Assembly: GCF_031454155.1 (NCBI RefSeq)
Contig: NZ_JAVDQG010000001.1
Span: 682,001-746,000, forward strand
Length of the DNA: 64,000 nt
Origin: Desmospora profundinema
Lineage (GTDB): Bacteria > Bacillota > Bacilli > Thermoactinomycetales > DSM-45169
Direction of reading: 5' to 3'
Within the stretch, counting starts at the first letter, position 1. Every line of letters starts with the position of its first letter. The notes under the pieces are model-generated. The model was not told the DNA's origin. It saw only the letters and a list, made by a program, of their open reading frames with translations, and did not search any database. The position numbers and the translations under genes were made by a program. This document shows positions 1 through 9,185 of this stretch, piece after piece.

Positions 1-2115
1 AAGCGAATGGTGCAGTTCAAACAGCTTTTCACTTAACCCCACTCCTCCCGGATACTTGTCGAACATAAAAATGGTGGGCTTTTTTGAGTGAATGGCTTTC
101 ACCTGAACCGTCACACCCAAATCCTTGGGATCGCACATCAGATAGAGCGGAGCCAGCTGAAACATTCCGTGACTGAGACCCAACAGCCCCGTCTGCAATT
201 CCTCTTGTTTGAATGCTCCTAAGTCCGGATGATCCAAGGTGAGCCAGTAAGCCGTGGTGTGCATCTCCTCTTCCGGTAGATGGATCGGACCGGAACCGAT
301 GTTCTCATGGGTGCCAAACTTGATCTTCTTAAAGATGGTGGCCAAAGCGTTAACGGTCACTTCACCCATACTTCTGTAATGTCCAATCACTGTTTGATCC
401 TCCCGCTCGATTTCCAGCACCTTCAGTTGGACAGCCAGATTGGCGTCCGTATAGTAATCGACATCCACCTGCCGGACATACGCCTTTTTTTCCTCGTAAT
501 CCAGTTTCTCCACTTGATACTGGACCCCTTCATGGAGATAGATTGCCTCTTCGTGAATCAACGTGGGCGCGCTGAAGCGATCCACTTCTCCCAACACCTG
601 ATGGTTACCCGTCTGGCTGATATCGATGATGACGAAGTTTTCCTGGGCAGCCGATCGGAGGCTGACTTCTTTGGCGGGAAATGATTGATCCATCCAATAC
701 CACCGATCCGCCGCCCGGTGCAGAATCCCCTCTTCTGCCAAGAAATCCAGCAATTCGCCGGTGGTGGCAACACCAAAGGTTTCACCCTCTTCAAAAGGGA
801 GCTCATAAGCGGCACACTTGATATGGTTGACCAGGATCACCAGATTGTTGGGTTGAACGAGGGCGTGTTCCGGCGATTGCCGCAAAAAATACTCGGGATG
901 TTCAATTACATACTGGTCCAGGGGGTTGCTGGAGGCGACCAGAAAGGTAATAGAGGCTCCCTCCCGCCTCCCGGCACGACCGGCCTGCTGCCAGGTGCTG
1001 GCAATGGTTCCGGGATAGCCGCAGATCACACAGGCCTGAAGCTGACCGATATCGATCCCCAGCTCCAATGCGTTTGTACTGACCACTCCGCGGACCTCTC
1101 CGCTTCTGAGACCCTGCTCGATCTCCCGGCGCAACCGGGGTAAATATCCTCCCCGATACCCGCGCACTTTTCCGGAAAGCTGTTTCTGTAGGTAGGAAAG
1201 AAGCACTTCCACTCGTACACGGCTGCGGGCAAAAACAATGGTCTGCACATCGTTTTTGATCAACTCGGCAGCCAGCACACGGGATTCCAACACACTGGAA
1301 CGCCGAATGCCCAGCGCATGATTAACCACAGGCGGATTAAAGAAAACAAAATGCTTTTCATCAGCGGGAGCTCCGTTGTTGTCCACCAGCTCCATGCTCT
1401 CCTCCGTTAATCTTTCGGCGAATTCCACCGGATTGGCGATGGTGGCGGATGACAATAAAAATTGCGGCGTCGAACCGTAATGACGGCAAATCCGCCGCAA
1501 TCGCCGCAGAACATTGGCAAAATGGCTGCCAAAAACGCCCCTGTATGCGTGTAGTTCGTCAATCACGATAAATCGCAGATTTTCAAACAGTTTCACCCAT
1601 TTGGTATGGTGAGGTAGAATCGCCTGATGCAGCATATCCGGATTGGTCACCACGATTTGCCCGGCTTGGCGGATGGCCTGACGAGCAGCAGGAGAGGTGT
1701 CTCCGTCGTAAGTAAAGCCTTTGATATCGCGATCCAGCTCCATAATCCAACGATTTAGCTCCGCCATTTGATCAGAAGCCAGCGCTTTCGTAGGAAAGAT
1801 ATACAAGGCACGGGTAGACGGATCTTCCAGTATCCGATGCAAGACAGGCAAGTTGTAGCACAGCGTCTTGCCCGAAGCCGTCGGGGTGACCGTTACCCAG
1901 TGGCGGCCAGCCAGTGCTTTTTTAACCGCACGGGTTTGATGGGTGTACAGTTGGCGGATTCCCCGCCGTTTTAATGTTCGCACCAAATCCGAGTGAAGAT
2001 CGGGCGGGAAATCGGCAAATCTTGCTTCCCGAGCCGGGATCGTCTCCCAATAAGTGATCTTCTTGCGCAGATCCACTCGGTTTTTCAGCTGTTCAATCAA
2101 CATCTTGGCATTCAT
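1..2115 (-). CDS. mrfA: DEAD/DEAH-box helicase with DUF1998-type architecture, MrfA/YprA-like (3' end cut by window edge)
   Basis: Superfamily 2 DNA helicase. In Bacillus subtilis the homologue MrfA (YprA) acts with the exonuclease MrfB in excision of mitomycin-type lesions. About 705 codons are present and the frame is open to the window edge, so roughly the last 50 residues are missing; they should carry the Cys-rich DUF1998 end. Visible motifs: Walker A TPTASGKT near residue 85, DELH motif II, SSAT motif III, and QQAGRAGRREG motif VI. The start is the first ATG of the frame, at 2115, and it gives MNAKMLIEQL. The mrfB partner, if present, would lie left of the window. Family assignment is confident; the exact repair role is taken from the family. 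Confidence 0.88.
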   Translation of the reverse strand, partial: MNAKMLIEQLKNRVDLRKKITYWETIPAREARFADFPPDLHSDLVRTLKRRGIRQLYTHQTRAVKKALAGRHWVTVTPTASGKTLCYNLPVLHRILEDPSTRALYIFPTKALASDQMAELNRWIMELDRDIKGFTYDGDTSPAARQAIRQAGQIVVTNPDMLHQAILPHHTKWVKLFENLRFIVIDELHAYRGVFGSHFANVLRRLRRICRHYGSTPQFLLSSATIANPVEFAERLTEESMELVDNNGAPADEKHFVFFNPPVVNHALGIRRSSVLESRVLAAELIKNDVQTIVFARSRVRVEVLLSYLQKQLSGKVRGYRGGYLPRLRREIEQGLRSGEVRGVVSTNALELGIDIGQLQACVICGYPGTIASTWQQAGRAGRREGASITFLVASSNPLDQYVIEHPEYFLRQSPEHALVQPNNLVILVNHIKCAAYELPFEEGETFGVATTGELLDFLAEEGILHRAADRWYWMDQSFPAKEVSLRSAAQENFVIIDISQTGNHQVLGEVDRFSAPTLIHEEAIYLHEGVQYQVEKLDYEEKKAYVRQVDVDYYTDANLAVQLKVLEIEREDQTVIGHYRSMGEVTVNALATIFKKIKFGTHENIGSGPIHLPEEEMHTTAYWLTLDHPDLGAFKQEELQTGLLGLSHGMFQLAPLYLMCDPKDLGVTVQVKAIHSKKPTIFMFDKYPGGVGLSEKLFELHHSL

Positions 2116-2234
2116 GCTTCGTCCCCTCCATGCCCTTAGCGTATCGAAAGTACGTTCGGGGTTCAAGACCTGCGGTCCAAACCATGGCCGATCTCATACT
2201 CTAAATGGAATAACTTCCAATGGAGGGTCTCCGC

Positions 2235-2435
2235 ATGAATCACCACGTCGGCCCCAGCGATTGCCGGTATGATTGGTGGATGATGAGCATCCCCGTCATT
2301 CCCGTTAATCCTCACCTCATCCCCCACATTCCACACACGTTCCGGCCGCCGTATCATCCATTTGGAGCCGCGATGCTACCCTACCGGTATCAAACAGGAT
2401 GGACCGTTCCTCAGTTTCCCTTCTTTATCCGATGA
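2235..2435 (+). CDS. small His/Pro-rich protein, unknown
   Basis: 66-codon ORF starting ATGAATCACCAC, preceded by GGAGG at a spacing of 8 bases, which makes translation believable. The product is rich in Pro, His and Tyr and has no charged helices, no signal peptide and no transmembrane segment. It is convergent with the GNAT gene and shares the terminator region behind it. Such Pro/His/Tyr-rich short proteins occur among spore coat components, but this is only a compositional hint. An antisense ORF covers the same stretch but lacks a comparable ribosome site. It could still be a chance ORF. Confidence 0.42.
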   Translation: MNHHVGPSDCRYDWWMMSIPVIPVNPHLIPHIPHTFRPPYHPFGAAMLPYRYQTGWTVPQFPFFIR

Positions 2436-2439
2436 ACAC

Positions 2440-2465
2440 AAAAAAACGTCCCGGAATCCGGGACG
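2440..2465 (-). terminator. intrinsic terminator of the GNAT gene
   Basis: Perfect 8-bp stem CGTCCCGG/CCGGGACG with a 3-nt loop. Read on the minus strand it is followed by seven T. It lies 12 bases past the stop of the GNAT gene. Confidence 0.85.
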
Positions 2466-2477
2466 CAAAAGACGAAC

Positions 2478-2945
2478 TCACAGCTCTTTTTCAAACTGAA
2501 CCGCTTCAAAGTTTTGACCGGGCCAGCGGATAACCCCGGTCTTTTTATAGCCGAACTTTTCATAGAAACGCGGTAGCCAGGGATGATCCTTGGCTGTGTC
2601 CAGATACAATTTGCGGCGACCCCGCTTGCGGGCTTGTTCCTCGGCAACCTGCATCAGCATTTTGCCGAGGCCTTGTCCTTTCAGGTGAGGAGAGACGCTG
2701 AACCAACCCAGGGTGTCCACCGTGGGCTCATCATTCTCCTGCAGACGGACGGTTCCCTGAATCCGATTCTCTCCATCCACCAACACATATATTTCATCCT
2801 GCCAAATGCTCTCTTCGACGGCACGCAGGGAAACATCGGTTGCTTCCATATTGAAACCCTGTTTTTTGATGGGTCGATACGCCCGGTGCAATTGTTGTCG
2901 AATCGCTTGGGAATCGGCTGGTTCGGCTCGGCGGATCGTCCACAT
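2478..2945 (-). CDS. GNAT family N-acetyltransferase
   Basis: 155-residue acyl-CoA acyltransferase of the GNAT fold. The acetyl-CoA pyrophosphate loop is visible as HLKGQGLGKMLM, the motif A signature R/QxxGxG/A, followed by the usual helix EEQARKRG and the C-terminal LPRFYEKFGYKKTG motif B. I chose the start MWTIRRAEP because GGGAGGG lies 6 bases upstream; a longer version of the frame adds 26 residues without GNAT character. The substrate cannot be read from the sequence. It has its own terminator and is followed upstream by lipM on the same strand, about 108 bases away. Confidence 0.85.
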   Translation of the reverse strand: MWTIRRAEPADSQAIRQQLHRAYRPIKKQGFNMEATDVSLRAVEESIWQDEIYVLVDGENRIQGTVRLQENDEPTVDTLGWFSVSPHLKGQGLGKMLMQVAEEQARKRGRRKLYLDTAKDHPWLPRFYEKFGYKKTGVIRWPGQNFEAVQFEKEL

Positions 2946-3052
2946 GGGCTTCCCTCCCTTTTCATAGTTGGACCCACAGGGTGGAGTCCGTTTTTCTCGG
3001 GGAATTATATACCCATGTGCCAAAAATGAAAACCGCCGTCACCAGACCGACA

Positions 3053-3883
3053 CTATTTCTTCAAATTCCATTCCTCTCGTCCATAACGGTTTTTCATCAG
3101 TCCCTGTGCCAATTCCAACTCCCTCCGGGTTAACTCCCCGGGTTCCAGGCGGATCTTCATGCCGCGAGCAAAGCCATCGGTAAATGCTTGCACTGCCTTC
3201 TCATACGGTACCGGCTCTTTTCGCAGTTGATTGATGGCAACCGCTTTATCCAAAAATCCCTTTTTCATTCGTTCCTTGACACGTTCGGAAGGAAATTGAA
3301 GAACATCAAATAATAGATCCACATCCAGATCCATCAAAATGGAGCCGTGTTGTAAGATAACACCTTTTTGGCGGGTTTGAGCGCTGCCCGCCACCTTTCT
3401 TCCTTCCACCACCAACTCATAGTTGGACGGAGAATCAAAACAGGCCGCCGAACCCAGAGAAGCATATTTGGCTTTTTCCTCTTCGCTTTCCAGCGGAACC
3501 ATCTCCGCCTGTAACCCCAGCTCCCGGAATCCCTCCAGCAATCCCGTGCTGATCACGCGGTAGGACTCGGTTACTGTAGTAGGCATGCCCGGATAATCCT
3601 CCGACACGACCACGCTGTATGTCACTTCCTGGTCATGTAAAACCGCTCTGCCGCCGGTGGGACGGCGCACAAAGCCCAATCCCCGTTCGGCGACGCGCTC
3701 CAGTTCCACTTCCCGCCTGGCTTTTTGAAAGTACCCGATGGATAATGTGGCAGGGTCCCAACCGTAAAAACGTACCGTCGGCGGAACCGCTCCCTCGCTG
3801 TGAGCGATCAGGATCGCCTCGTCCACCGCCATGTTCCAGGCGCTGTCTTTCTTTCCTGTATGAATCAACCGCCATGTTGTCAT
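3053..3883 (-). CDS. lipM: octanoyl-[ACP]:GcvH octanoyltransferase
   Basis: 276 residues, the length of Bacillus LipM (about 278). LipM moves octanoate from acyl carrier protein to the glycine cleavage H protein, the first step of lipoate assembly in Firmicutes that lack LipB. The BPL/LplA/LipB fold is visible: RRPTGGRAVLHDQEVTYSVV near residues 73-92, and the conserved active-site Cys at position 148 in GSAACFD, matching Cys150 of the family. The GRKVAGSAQTRQKGVILQHGSI block follows. The start MTTWRLIHTG resembles the family N-terminus. The gcvT-gcvPA-gcvPB operon 12 kb away supplies the functional context, although gcvH itself is not in the window. LipL (the amidotransferase) and LplA are related, but the Cys position and the N-terminus favour LipM. 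Confidence 0.88.
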   Translation of the reverse strand: MTTWRLIHTGKKDSAWNMAVDEAILIAHSEGAVPPTVRFYGWDPATLSIGYFQKARREVELERVAERGLGFVRRPTGGRAVLHDQEVTYSVVVSEDYPGMPTTVTESYRVISTGLLEGFRELGLQAEMVPLESEEEKAKYASLGSAACFDSPSNYELVVEGRKVAGSAQTRQKGVILQHGSILMDLDVDLLFDVLQFPSERVKERMKKGFLDKAVAINQLRKEPVPYEKAVQAFTDGFARGMKIRLEPGELTRRELELAQGLMKNRYGREEWNLKK

Positions 3884-4006
3884 GTTTTTCCACCACCTGT
3901 CATGCCGACACCTTCAAACACCTGGAGCCGGACGGTTCTGACCCCTGCATGGGGCACGGGCACCCGCTTGGATGCCCGTTGTCCATCATAGCACACTCTT
4001 TTTCTT

Positions 4007-4966
4007 CTACGAAGAGGTTGTTTGGTCTGAGGCAAAGGCCCATCGGAGCGTCTCATTCAGCGGCCGCGTATGCCACCCCCATTTTTGTTTGGCACGGGAG
4101 GCATCGTAATAAGCCAATCGACCGGCCAAAGTGGCCATATCCCACGCCAGTGCAGCATCCCGTCCATTCACCCAGGAAGCGGCTTCCGCCGCTACAGAAA
4201 TCAATCGGGCAGCGGATCGGGACAAGGTTCGTACTTCTTCTTCCTTTCCCGCAATCCGCTGGATCCGTTTAAAAGCCTCCTCCAAGGGCAGGTTGGTTCC
4301 GGCCAGTATCGTCCGGGTACCGGCCTCCCCCTTCTCCAACGCCAACAGATGTCCTGCCACCACATCGCGTACATCTACGAAGTTGACTCCCCCTGCCGGT
4401 GTCATTCGCAACCGTCCTTGTGCCACCCTCCGTAGAAAAGAGGGGGAACGGGGCCCCAGAATCACCGACGGATTGACACACCAACCGGGAAAGCCGGTCT
4501 CCGCTTCGCGAAGCACCACTTCTTCCGCTTTCCGTTTGGCGATAGCGTATCCGATGCTGAGCCGATCACCGTTAAACGGGGCCGATTCACCCAATGGTGT
4601 GCCGTCATCGGAAAACCCGATCGCCGCCGCCGAACTGGTTAAAATAAACCGGGATACCCCCGTCCGTTTCGCTTCCTCCACCAAGTGACGCGTTCCCGTC
4701 TCATGCCCTTCCCGTATCCGACGGCGCAAGCGCCTGCCCCACGCCACTTCACCTGCCAAATGGAAAATCGCCTCCATGCCGCGGGCACATCCCCGTATGG
4801 TTTCAGCATCCCGCACATCCCCCCGAATCGGTCGAACCTCCCGGGGAAGGCGACGCAGCTTTTCTTCCGATCGGTACAGCACGGTTACTTCCCATCCTTT
4901 TTCCACCAACGCCTGTACCAGGTAACGCCCCAAAAAGCCCGTTCCCCCGGTTACCAACACCCGCAT
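4007..4966 (-). CDS. NAD(P)-dependent epimerase/dehydratase (extended SDR)
   Basis: 319-residue extended short-chain dehydrogenase. The N-terminus has the Rossmann signature MRVLVTGGTGFLGRYL (TGxxGxxG). DVRDAE and HLAGEV follow in the expected places. The usual YxxxK catalytic pair appears as SIGYAIAKRKAEE. I chose the second methionine because AAAGGAG stands 9 bases before it; the upstream extension is arginine-rich and not family-like. The substrate is unknown. The closest family flavour is dihydroflavonol reductase or 3-beta-hydroxysteroid dehydrogenase-like proteins. It is a monocistronic minus-strand gene between lipM and nagZ. Confidence 0.82.
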   Translation of the reverse strand: MRVLVTGGTGFLGRYLVQALVEKGWEVTVLYRSEEKLRRLPREVRPIRGDVRDAETIRGCARGMEAIFHLAGEVAWGRRLRRRIREGHETGTRHLVEEAKRTGVSRFILTSSAAAIGFSDDGTPLGESAPFNGDRLSIGYAIAKRKAEEVVLREAETGFPGWCVNPSVILGPRSPSFLRRVAQGRLRMTPAGGVNFVDVRDVVAGHLLALEKGEAGTRTILAGTNLPLEEAFKRIQRIAGKEEEVRTLSRSAARLISVAAEAASWVNGRDAALAWDMATLAGRLAYYDASRAKQKWGWHTRPLNETLRWAFASDQTTSS

Positions 4967-5023
4967 TTGCGCTGTCTCCTTTCTACCCATTCGCCTCCTT
5001 TCCATCTTACCATGCTGCTTTAC

Positions 5024-5051
5024 AAAAAAAGATCCGCCGTAACGGCGAATC
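5024..5051 (-). terminator. terminator of nagZ
   Basis: Hairpin built on CCGCCG/CGGCG with a short loop, followed on the minus strand by seven T. It lies directly after the nagZ stop codon. Confidence 0.7.
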
Positions 5052-5056
5052 CGGCT

Positions 5057-6781
5057 TCAGTTTCCATAGGTCAACCCATGTCCGTATGGATACAGATCTG
5101 GAATGGTCACCGGCAGCTTTCCCGTGGGAGAATGGATCCCGAACAGGGTCTCCACCGCCGCTTGTTGGGAGACGACTCGGGTTCCATAGGTAGTCAGATA
5201 CCCTTCCACATCGGGAAAGTCACGGATGTCATATGGATTGCGAAAAGCAATGACCACGATCGGCTTATCCAGCTTCTCCAACTCCTGTATCAATTTTTGT
5301 TGCTGCGGATACAGATGGGACGAATTCGTTCCCACCACTAGTATATCGCTGTCCCGCACTATCTTTCGTGCTTCATCGATCTCCGCATCTGTGGGATTTA
5401 AACGCGGAACCCGATACTCTTCCACACGGGAGTGATACGGTTTTATCAACTCCCGCAGTGAAAAAGGGCTGACGATCCCCAGCCGGTCTGACTCCTCCAA
5501 GTGCAAAGGCAGCAAACCCTCGTCGTTTTTCACCAGAGTGACAGACCGACGGGCCCAGCGCTCGGCTTTTTCTCGATGTTCCGGAGTACCGACCCGTTGC
5601 GGTACCTGCTCCACATCCACATAACGCTCGCGGAACAGTTTATACTTTTTCTTCACCTTCAAAATTCGTGTAACGGATTGATCGATCCGTTTTTCGGAAA
5701 TTGTTCCGTCACGGACCGCTTTTACAACCGCCTCCATCACCCCTGCCTGCTCTTCGGTGCTAATGGAAGGGGTCAACAAAACGATGTCCACACCCGCTTC
5801 CACGGCTTTCACCGCCGCTTCTTCCACCCCGCCGAAGTATTCCACCACCCCGGCCATATCCATGGCATCGGTGATGACAAGCCCTTTATACCTCATTTCA
5901 TGCCGTAACAGATCCGTTAGGATCGGCTTGGACAGAGTAGCCGGCAGGTCAGGAGTGTCATCCAAAGCAGGAACATGGATATGGGCTGTCATAATCGCAT
6001 CGACACCGGCTTTCATCGCTTGGCGGAAGGGACGCCATTCGACTTGCTCCATCTCTTCCCGGCTTTTGTCAATCACAGGCAGCCCCAGATGGGAGTCCAC
6101 GTCGGTATCCCCATGTCCCGGGAAATGCTTGGCTGTCGCCACCACGCCGTTTTTCTGGTAGCCGCGGATCGCCGCGGTTCCGAACCGGGAAACCAACGTC
6201 GGATTTTCCCCATAGGAACGAACTCCGATTACCGGATTGGCCGGATTCACATTGACATCCACCACCGGAGCCAGGTTCATATTGATCCCGACGGCCTTCA
6301 GTTCATCCGCTGTCAAGGCCGCCGTTTCAAATGCACCCTTCCTCACCCGGCTTGCGGCCAGGGCCATATTGCCCGGCAATTCCGTTGCTCCCGTGGTCAT
6401 ACGTGCCACCACTCCGCCTTCCTGATCTGTGGAAATCAGTAGAGGGACACCCAGCCGAGTCTCTTCTGCCATCACCTGCAGCCCGTTGTTGAGGCGGGCC
6501 GTCTGCTCCGGATCGATGACATTGTCTGAGTATGCGAACAGGATGACATTCCCGGCATGGTGATCCTGGATCAAACGACGAATCTCCTCCGTTGGCTCGG
6601 AACCGTAAAAACCGACCATCGTCATCTGACCCACTTTTTCTTCCAGTGTCATCGACTTGACCAATCGGGGGATGGACACTCCTTTATGCCCCTTCCCTTC
6701 CACCGACATGGAATTCCACGGGAGCGTAAAACCCAAAGCGACAGACAAAAGGGCCACACCCCAACGCCTCACTCGGAACAT
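5057..6781 (-). CDS. nagZ: secreted beta-N-acetylhexosaminidase, glycoside hydrolase family 3
   Basis: 574 residues: a signal peptide (about residues 1-30, hydrophobic LLSVALGFTLP) and a GH3 barrel followed by the C-terminal alpha/beta domain typical of Firmicute NagZ/YbbD. The diagnostic NagZ motif KHFPGHGDTDVDSH is present; its Asp-His pair provides the acid/base in this subfamily. Also visible are QEGGVVARM near residue 140, MTAHIHVPALD, and the nucleophile segment GLVITDAMDM. It trims N-acetylglucosamine from muropeptides outside the membrane during wall recycling. It is shorter than B. subtilis NagZ (642 residues). Downstream is a clear terminator; the upstream neighbour is transcribed separately. 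Confidence 0.9.
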   Translation of the reverse strand: MFRVRRWGVALLSVALGFTLPWNSMSVEGKGHKGVSIPRLVKSMTLEEKVGQMTMVGFYGSEPTEEIRRLIQDHHAGNVILFAYSDNVIDPEQTARLNNGLQVMAEETRLGVPLLISTDQEGGVVARMTTGATELPGNMALAASRVRKGAFETAALTADELKAVGINMNLAPVVDVNVNPANPVIGVRSYGENPTLVSRFGTAAIRGYQKNGVVATAKHFPGHGDTDVDSHLGLPVIDKSREEMEQVEWRPFRQAMKAGVDAIMTAHIHVPALDDTPDLPATLSKPILTDLLRHEMRYKGLVITDAMDMAGVVEYFGGVEEAAVKAVEAGVDIVLLTPSISTEEQAGVMEAVVKAVRDGTISEKRIDQSVTRILKVKKKYKLFRERYVDVEQVPQRVGTPEHREKAERWARRSVTLVKNDEGLLPLHLEESDRLGIVSPFSLRELIKPYHSRVEEYRVPRLNPTDAEIDEARKIVRDSDILVVGTNSSHLYPQQQKLIQELEKLDKPIVVIAFRNPYDIRDFPDVEGYLTTYGTRVVSQQAAVETLFGIHSPTGKLPVTIPDLYPYGHGLTYGN

Positions 6782-6880
6782 GAAAACGCCTCCCTATTTT
6801 ACAGAAAATTTTCTGTTTTCCTTTCAATTCTACAAAAAAAACCCGCTTTCCTGCCCGCCGTTCCATTGGTTCAAGGGATA

Positions 6881-6909
6881 AAAAAAGAAAGCCCGAACGG
6901 GCTTTTTTT
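6881..6909 (-). terminator. bidirectional terminator after the DUF779 gene
   Basis: AGCCCG/CGGGCT stem with A and T tracts on both sides. It lies just past the stop of the DUF779 gene and can also stop plus-strand transcripts. Confidence 0.8.
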
Positions 6910-6917
6910 CGTCTTTT

Positions 6918-7292
6918 TTACAATATCCCCACAGGTTCCAGCCGGCTTTGCTCCTCCGGCGTAAAGGGGCGGGAGCGCAGTAAAAAGCGCACCCCCAGCG
7001 GAATTTCCAGGGAGAAGGATGCCCCTCTTCCCGGGGTGATATCCACCGTCAATTGCGTATGCTTCCAATACTCGTACTGGGAACGGGAGATGTAAAAGGG
7101 GCATCCGTGAATCTCTCCCAACAGGAGATCGCTGCCCCCGGTGCGAAACTGCCCTTGGCGGTAGCACATGGGGGAGGATCCGTCACAGCAGCCCCCGCTC
7201 TGATGGAACATCAAGGCTCCATGCTCCTTCCAAAGCGTATCGATCACCCGTTTGGCCTCTTCTGTAACGAGTACACGGGGCACGGGTTCCAT
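6918..7292 (-). CDS. DUF779 domain protein, partner of the aldehyde dehydrogenase
   Basis: 124 residues covering the whole DUF779 domain. The Cys-rich patch HQSGGCCDGSSPMCY near residues 30-45 and the HGCPFYISRSQYEYWKHTQL block are the recognisable parts. The family has no established biochemical role, but members are repeatedly encoded beside NAD-dependent aldehyde dehydrogenases, as here, where it follows that gene after 19 bases in the same transcription unit. The three clustered cysteines suggest metal or redox chemistry, which is my inference. There is no signal peptide, so it is cytoplasmic. Confidence 0.85.
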   Translation of the reverse strand: MEPVPRVLVTEEAKRVIDTLWKEHGALMFHQSGGCCDGSSPMCYRQGQFRTGGSDLLLGEIHGCPFYISRSQYEYWKHTQLTVDITPGRGASFSLEIPLGVRFLLRSRPFTPEEQSRLEPVGIL

Positions 7293-7311
7293 TCGGATCC
7301 CCTCCTTGGGA

Positions 7312-8844
7312 TCAAAACAATCCCATCGGATTTTTGTCGTAGGAGATGAGGAGGTTTTTGGTTTGCTGGTAATGATCCAGCATCATTTTGTGCGTTTCCC
7401 GGCCGATACCGGATTGCTTATATCCTCCGAACGCGGCATGGGCGGGGTATTGATGATAACAATTGACCCAGACGCGTCCCGCTTCGATGCTTCTGGCGAT
7501 GGTGTAGGCCTGATGCATGTCACGGGTCCACACCCCGGCCCCCAGCCCGTAGAGCGTGTCGTTGGCCATCTCCACCAAATCTTCTTCATTCTTAAACGAG
7601 GTGACTGACACGACCGGTCCGAATATTTCCTCCTGAAATACCCGCATCCGGTTATGTCCTTCGAAGATCGTCGGTTTCACATAGAAACCGTCTTTATAGT
7701 CCGGATTTTGGTACGCCTCACCACCGATCAGCACCTTGGCCCCTTCCTGTTTGCCGATATCGATGTAACTCATGATTTTCTCAAACTGGTCTTGCGAGGC
7801 TTGGGCTCCCAGCATCGTTTCGGGGTTGAGAGGGTCTCCCAGCTTAATCTTCTCCACCCGCCGGACCACCGCTTCCATGAAATCGTCGTAGATCGACTCT
7901 TGAATCAGAGCCCGGGAAGGACAGGTGCAAACCTCTCCCGAATTAAGAGCGAACATCGTAAATCCTTCCAATGCTTTCTCCGCAAAGGCATCTTGCTTGC
8001 GCCACACACTCTCGGTAAATATGTTGGGAGACTTTCCGCCCAGCTCAAGGGTAACCGGTTTGATATTCTCCGAAGCAAACTGCATAATGAGCCGACCCGT
8101 CGTGGTTTCACCGGTAAAGGCGATTTTGCCCACATCAGGGTGTGTCGCCAACGGTTGGCCCGCTTCGGGACCAAATCCGTTGACAATATTAACGACTCCC
8201 GGCGGCAACAGATCCGCCACCAGTTCTGCAAACAGCAAAATCGTCGCCGGTGTTTGCTCCGCCGGTTTCAATACGACACAGTTGCCCGCCGCTAAAGCCG
8301 GTGCCAATTTCCATGCCGCCATTAGCAGGGGAAAATTCCATGGGATGATCTGACCCACCACGCCCACCGGCTCTTTGATATGCATGGAAACGGTATGGGC
8401 GTCGATTTCGGAGATACCGCCCTCCTCCCCGCGGATCACACCAGCAAAATATCGAAAATGATCCGCCGCCAACGGCAAATCCGCCGCCAGCGCTTCCCGA
8501 ATCGGTTTGCCGTTGTCCCAGGTTTCCGACAAGGCCAGCCTCTCTCTGTTCTCTTCCAACCGATCGGCGATCTGGAGCAAAATTCGGCTCCGTTTCGCCG
8601 GGGATGTTCGTCCCCAGGACGCCTGTACCGCTTGTGCCTTTTTCACCGCGAGATCGACGTCTTCTTTTCTGGAACGCGCCACTTGCATAAACACCCGGCC
8701 ATCGACAGGAGACGGATTGTCAAAGTACTCCCCGTTCACCGGAGCCACCCACTCGCCCCCAATGAAGTTATCATACCGGTCGTGATACTGAACCAAACTT
8801 CCTTCGGTGTTCGGCTTCTTGTAAACCGACAGGGTCACACTCAT
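7312..8844 (-). CDS. NAD-dependent aldehyde dehydrogenase (acetaldehyde/ExaC-type)
   Basis: About 510 residues, a full-length ALDH. Visible motifs: NAD-binding [21 protein letters not shown], catalytic Glu in LELGGKSPN, and the nucleophile region [14 protein letters not shown], with two Cys separated by Thr. EEIFGPV and the C-terminal [13 protein letters not shown] follow. The subfamily with GEVCTCPSR is typical of acetaldehyde or chloroacetaldehyde dehydrogenases that pair with DUF779. The first ATG abuts its own ribosome site, so I start at the second, [10 protein letters not shown], which has GGAGG at 10 bases. It likely oxidises short aliphatic aldehydes to acids. It is operonic with the DUF779 gene. 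Confidence 0.9.
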   Translation of the reverse strand: MSVTLSVYKKPNTEGSLVQYHDRYDNFIGGEWVAPVNGEYFDNPSPVDGRVFMQVARSRKEDVDLAVKKAQAVQASWGRTSPAKRSRILLQIADRLEENRERLALSETWDNGKPIREALAADLPLAADHFRYFAGVIRGEEGGISEIDAHTVSMHIKEPVGVVGQIIPWNFPLLMAAWKLAPALAAGNCVVLKPAEQTPATILLFAELVADLLPPGVVNIVNGFGPEAGQPLATHPDVGKIAFTGETTTGRLIMQFASENIKPVTLELGGKSPNIFTESVWRKQDAFAEKALEGFTMFALNSGEVCTCPSRALIQESIYDDFMEAVVRRVEKIKLGDPLNPETMLGAQASQDQFEKIMSYIDIGKQEGAKVLIGGEAYQNPDYKDGFYVKPTIFEGHNRMRVFQEEIFGPVVSVTSFKNEEDLVEMANDTLYGLGAGVWTRDMHQAYTIARSIEAGRVWVNCYHQYPAHAAFGGYKQSGIGRETHKMMLDHYQQTKNLLISYDKNPMGLF

Positions 8845-9055
8845 GACGGTCATTCCTCCTCGACTCGAATGAAATCAGCAGGGAACCGATGCGGCACCCC
8901 TTCACTAATTCCATATTTGTAAGCAATCCCCTCCCTCTTGTTCATGATTTATTTCTATACACAAAAAACCCATTCGAATTCAGTTTCGGTAGCGGGTGAG
9001 GGTAAATCACGACATCCATCCATAACAAATTTAAAGTATAAGAGATTTATTTGCA

Positions 9056-9096
9056 TTTTAATCGAATGGAAGGTGTATTCTCTCTTTTAATCGAAT
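9056..9096. repeat. 12-bp direct repeat upstream of phoD
   Basis: TTTTAATCGAAT occurs twice, at 9056 and 9085, 29 bases apart, in an AT-rich stretch between the divergent aldehyde dehydrogenase and phoD genes. It may be a tandem operator. No regulator can be assigned. Confidence 0.6.
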
Positions 9097-9112
9097 AAAT
9101 TTGGAAGGAGTG

Positions 9113-9151
9113 TTTACACAATCTTAATATATTGTTAAAATTTTTATATTA
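9113..9151 (+). promoter_or_regulatory. probable PhoP box and promoter of phoD
   Basis: TTTACA, TTAATA and TTAAAA are spaced exactly 11 bases apart (9113, 9124, 9135), followed by a TATATTAT stretch that can serve as the -10. PhoP of Bacillus binds TT(A/T/C)A(C/T)A-like hexamers at this 11-base period, and phoD is a known Pho regulon member. The assignment is by pattern and context only. Confidence 0.6.
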
Positions 9152-9185
9152 TGGTGGAGAGGAAGCAACCATTGGGAGGGAAATG

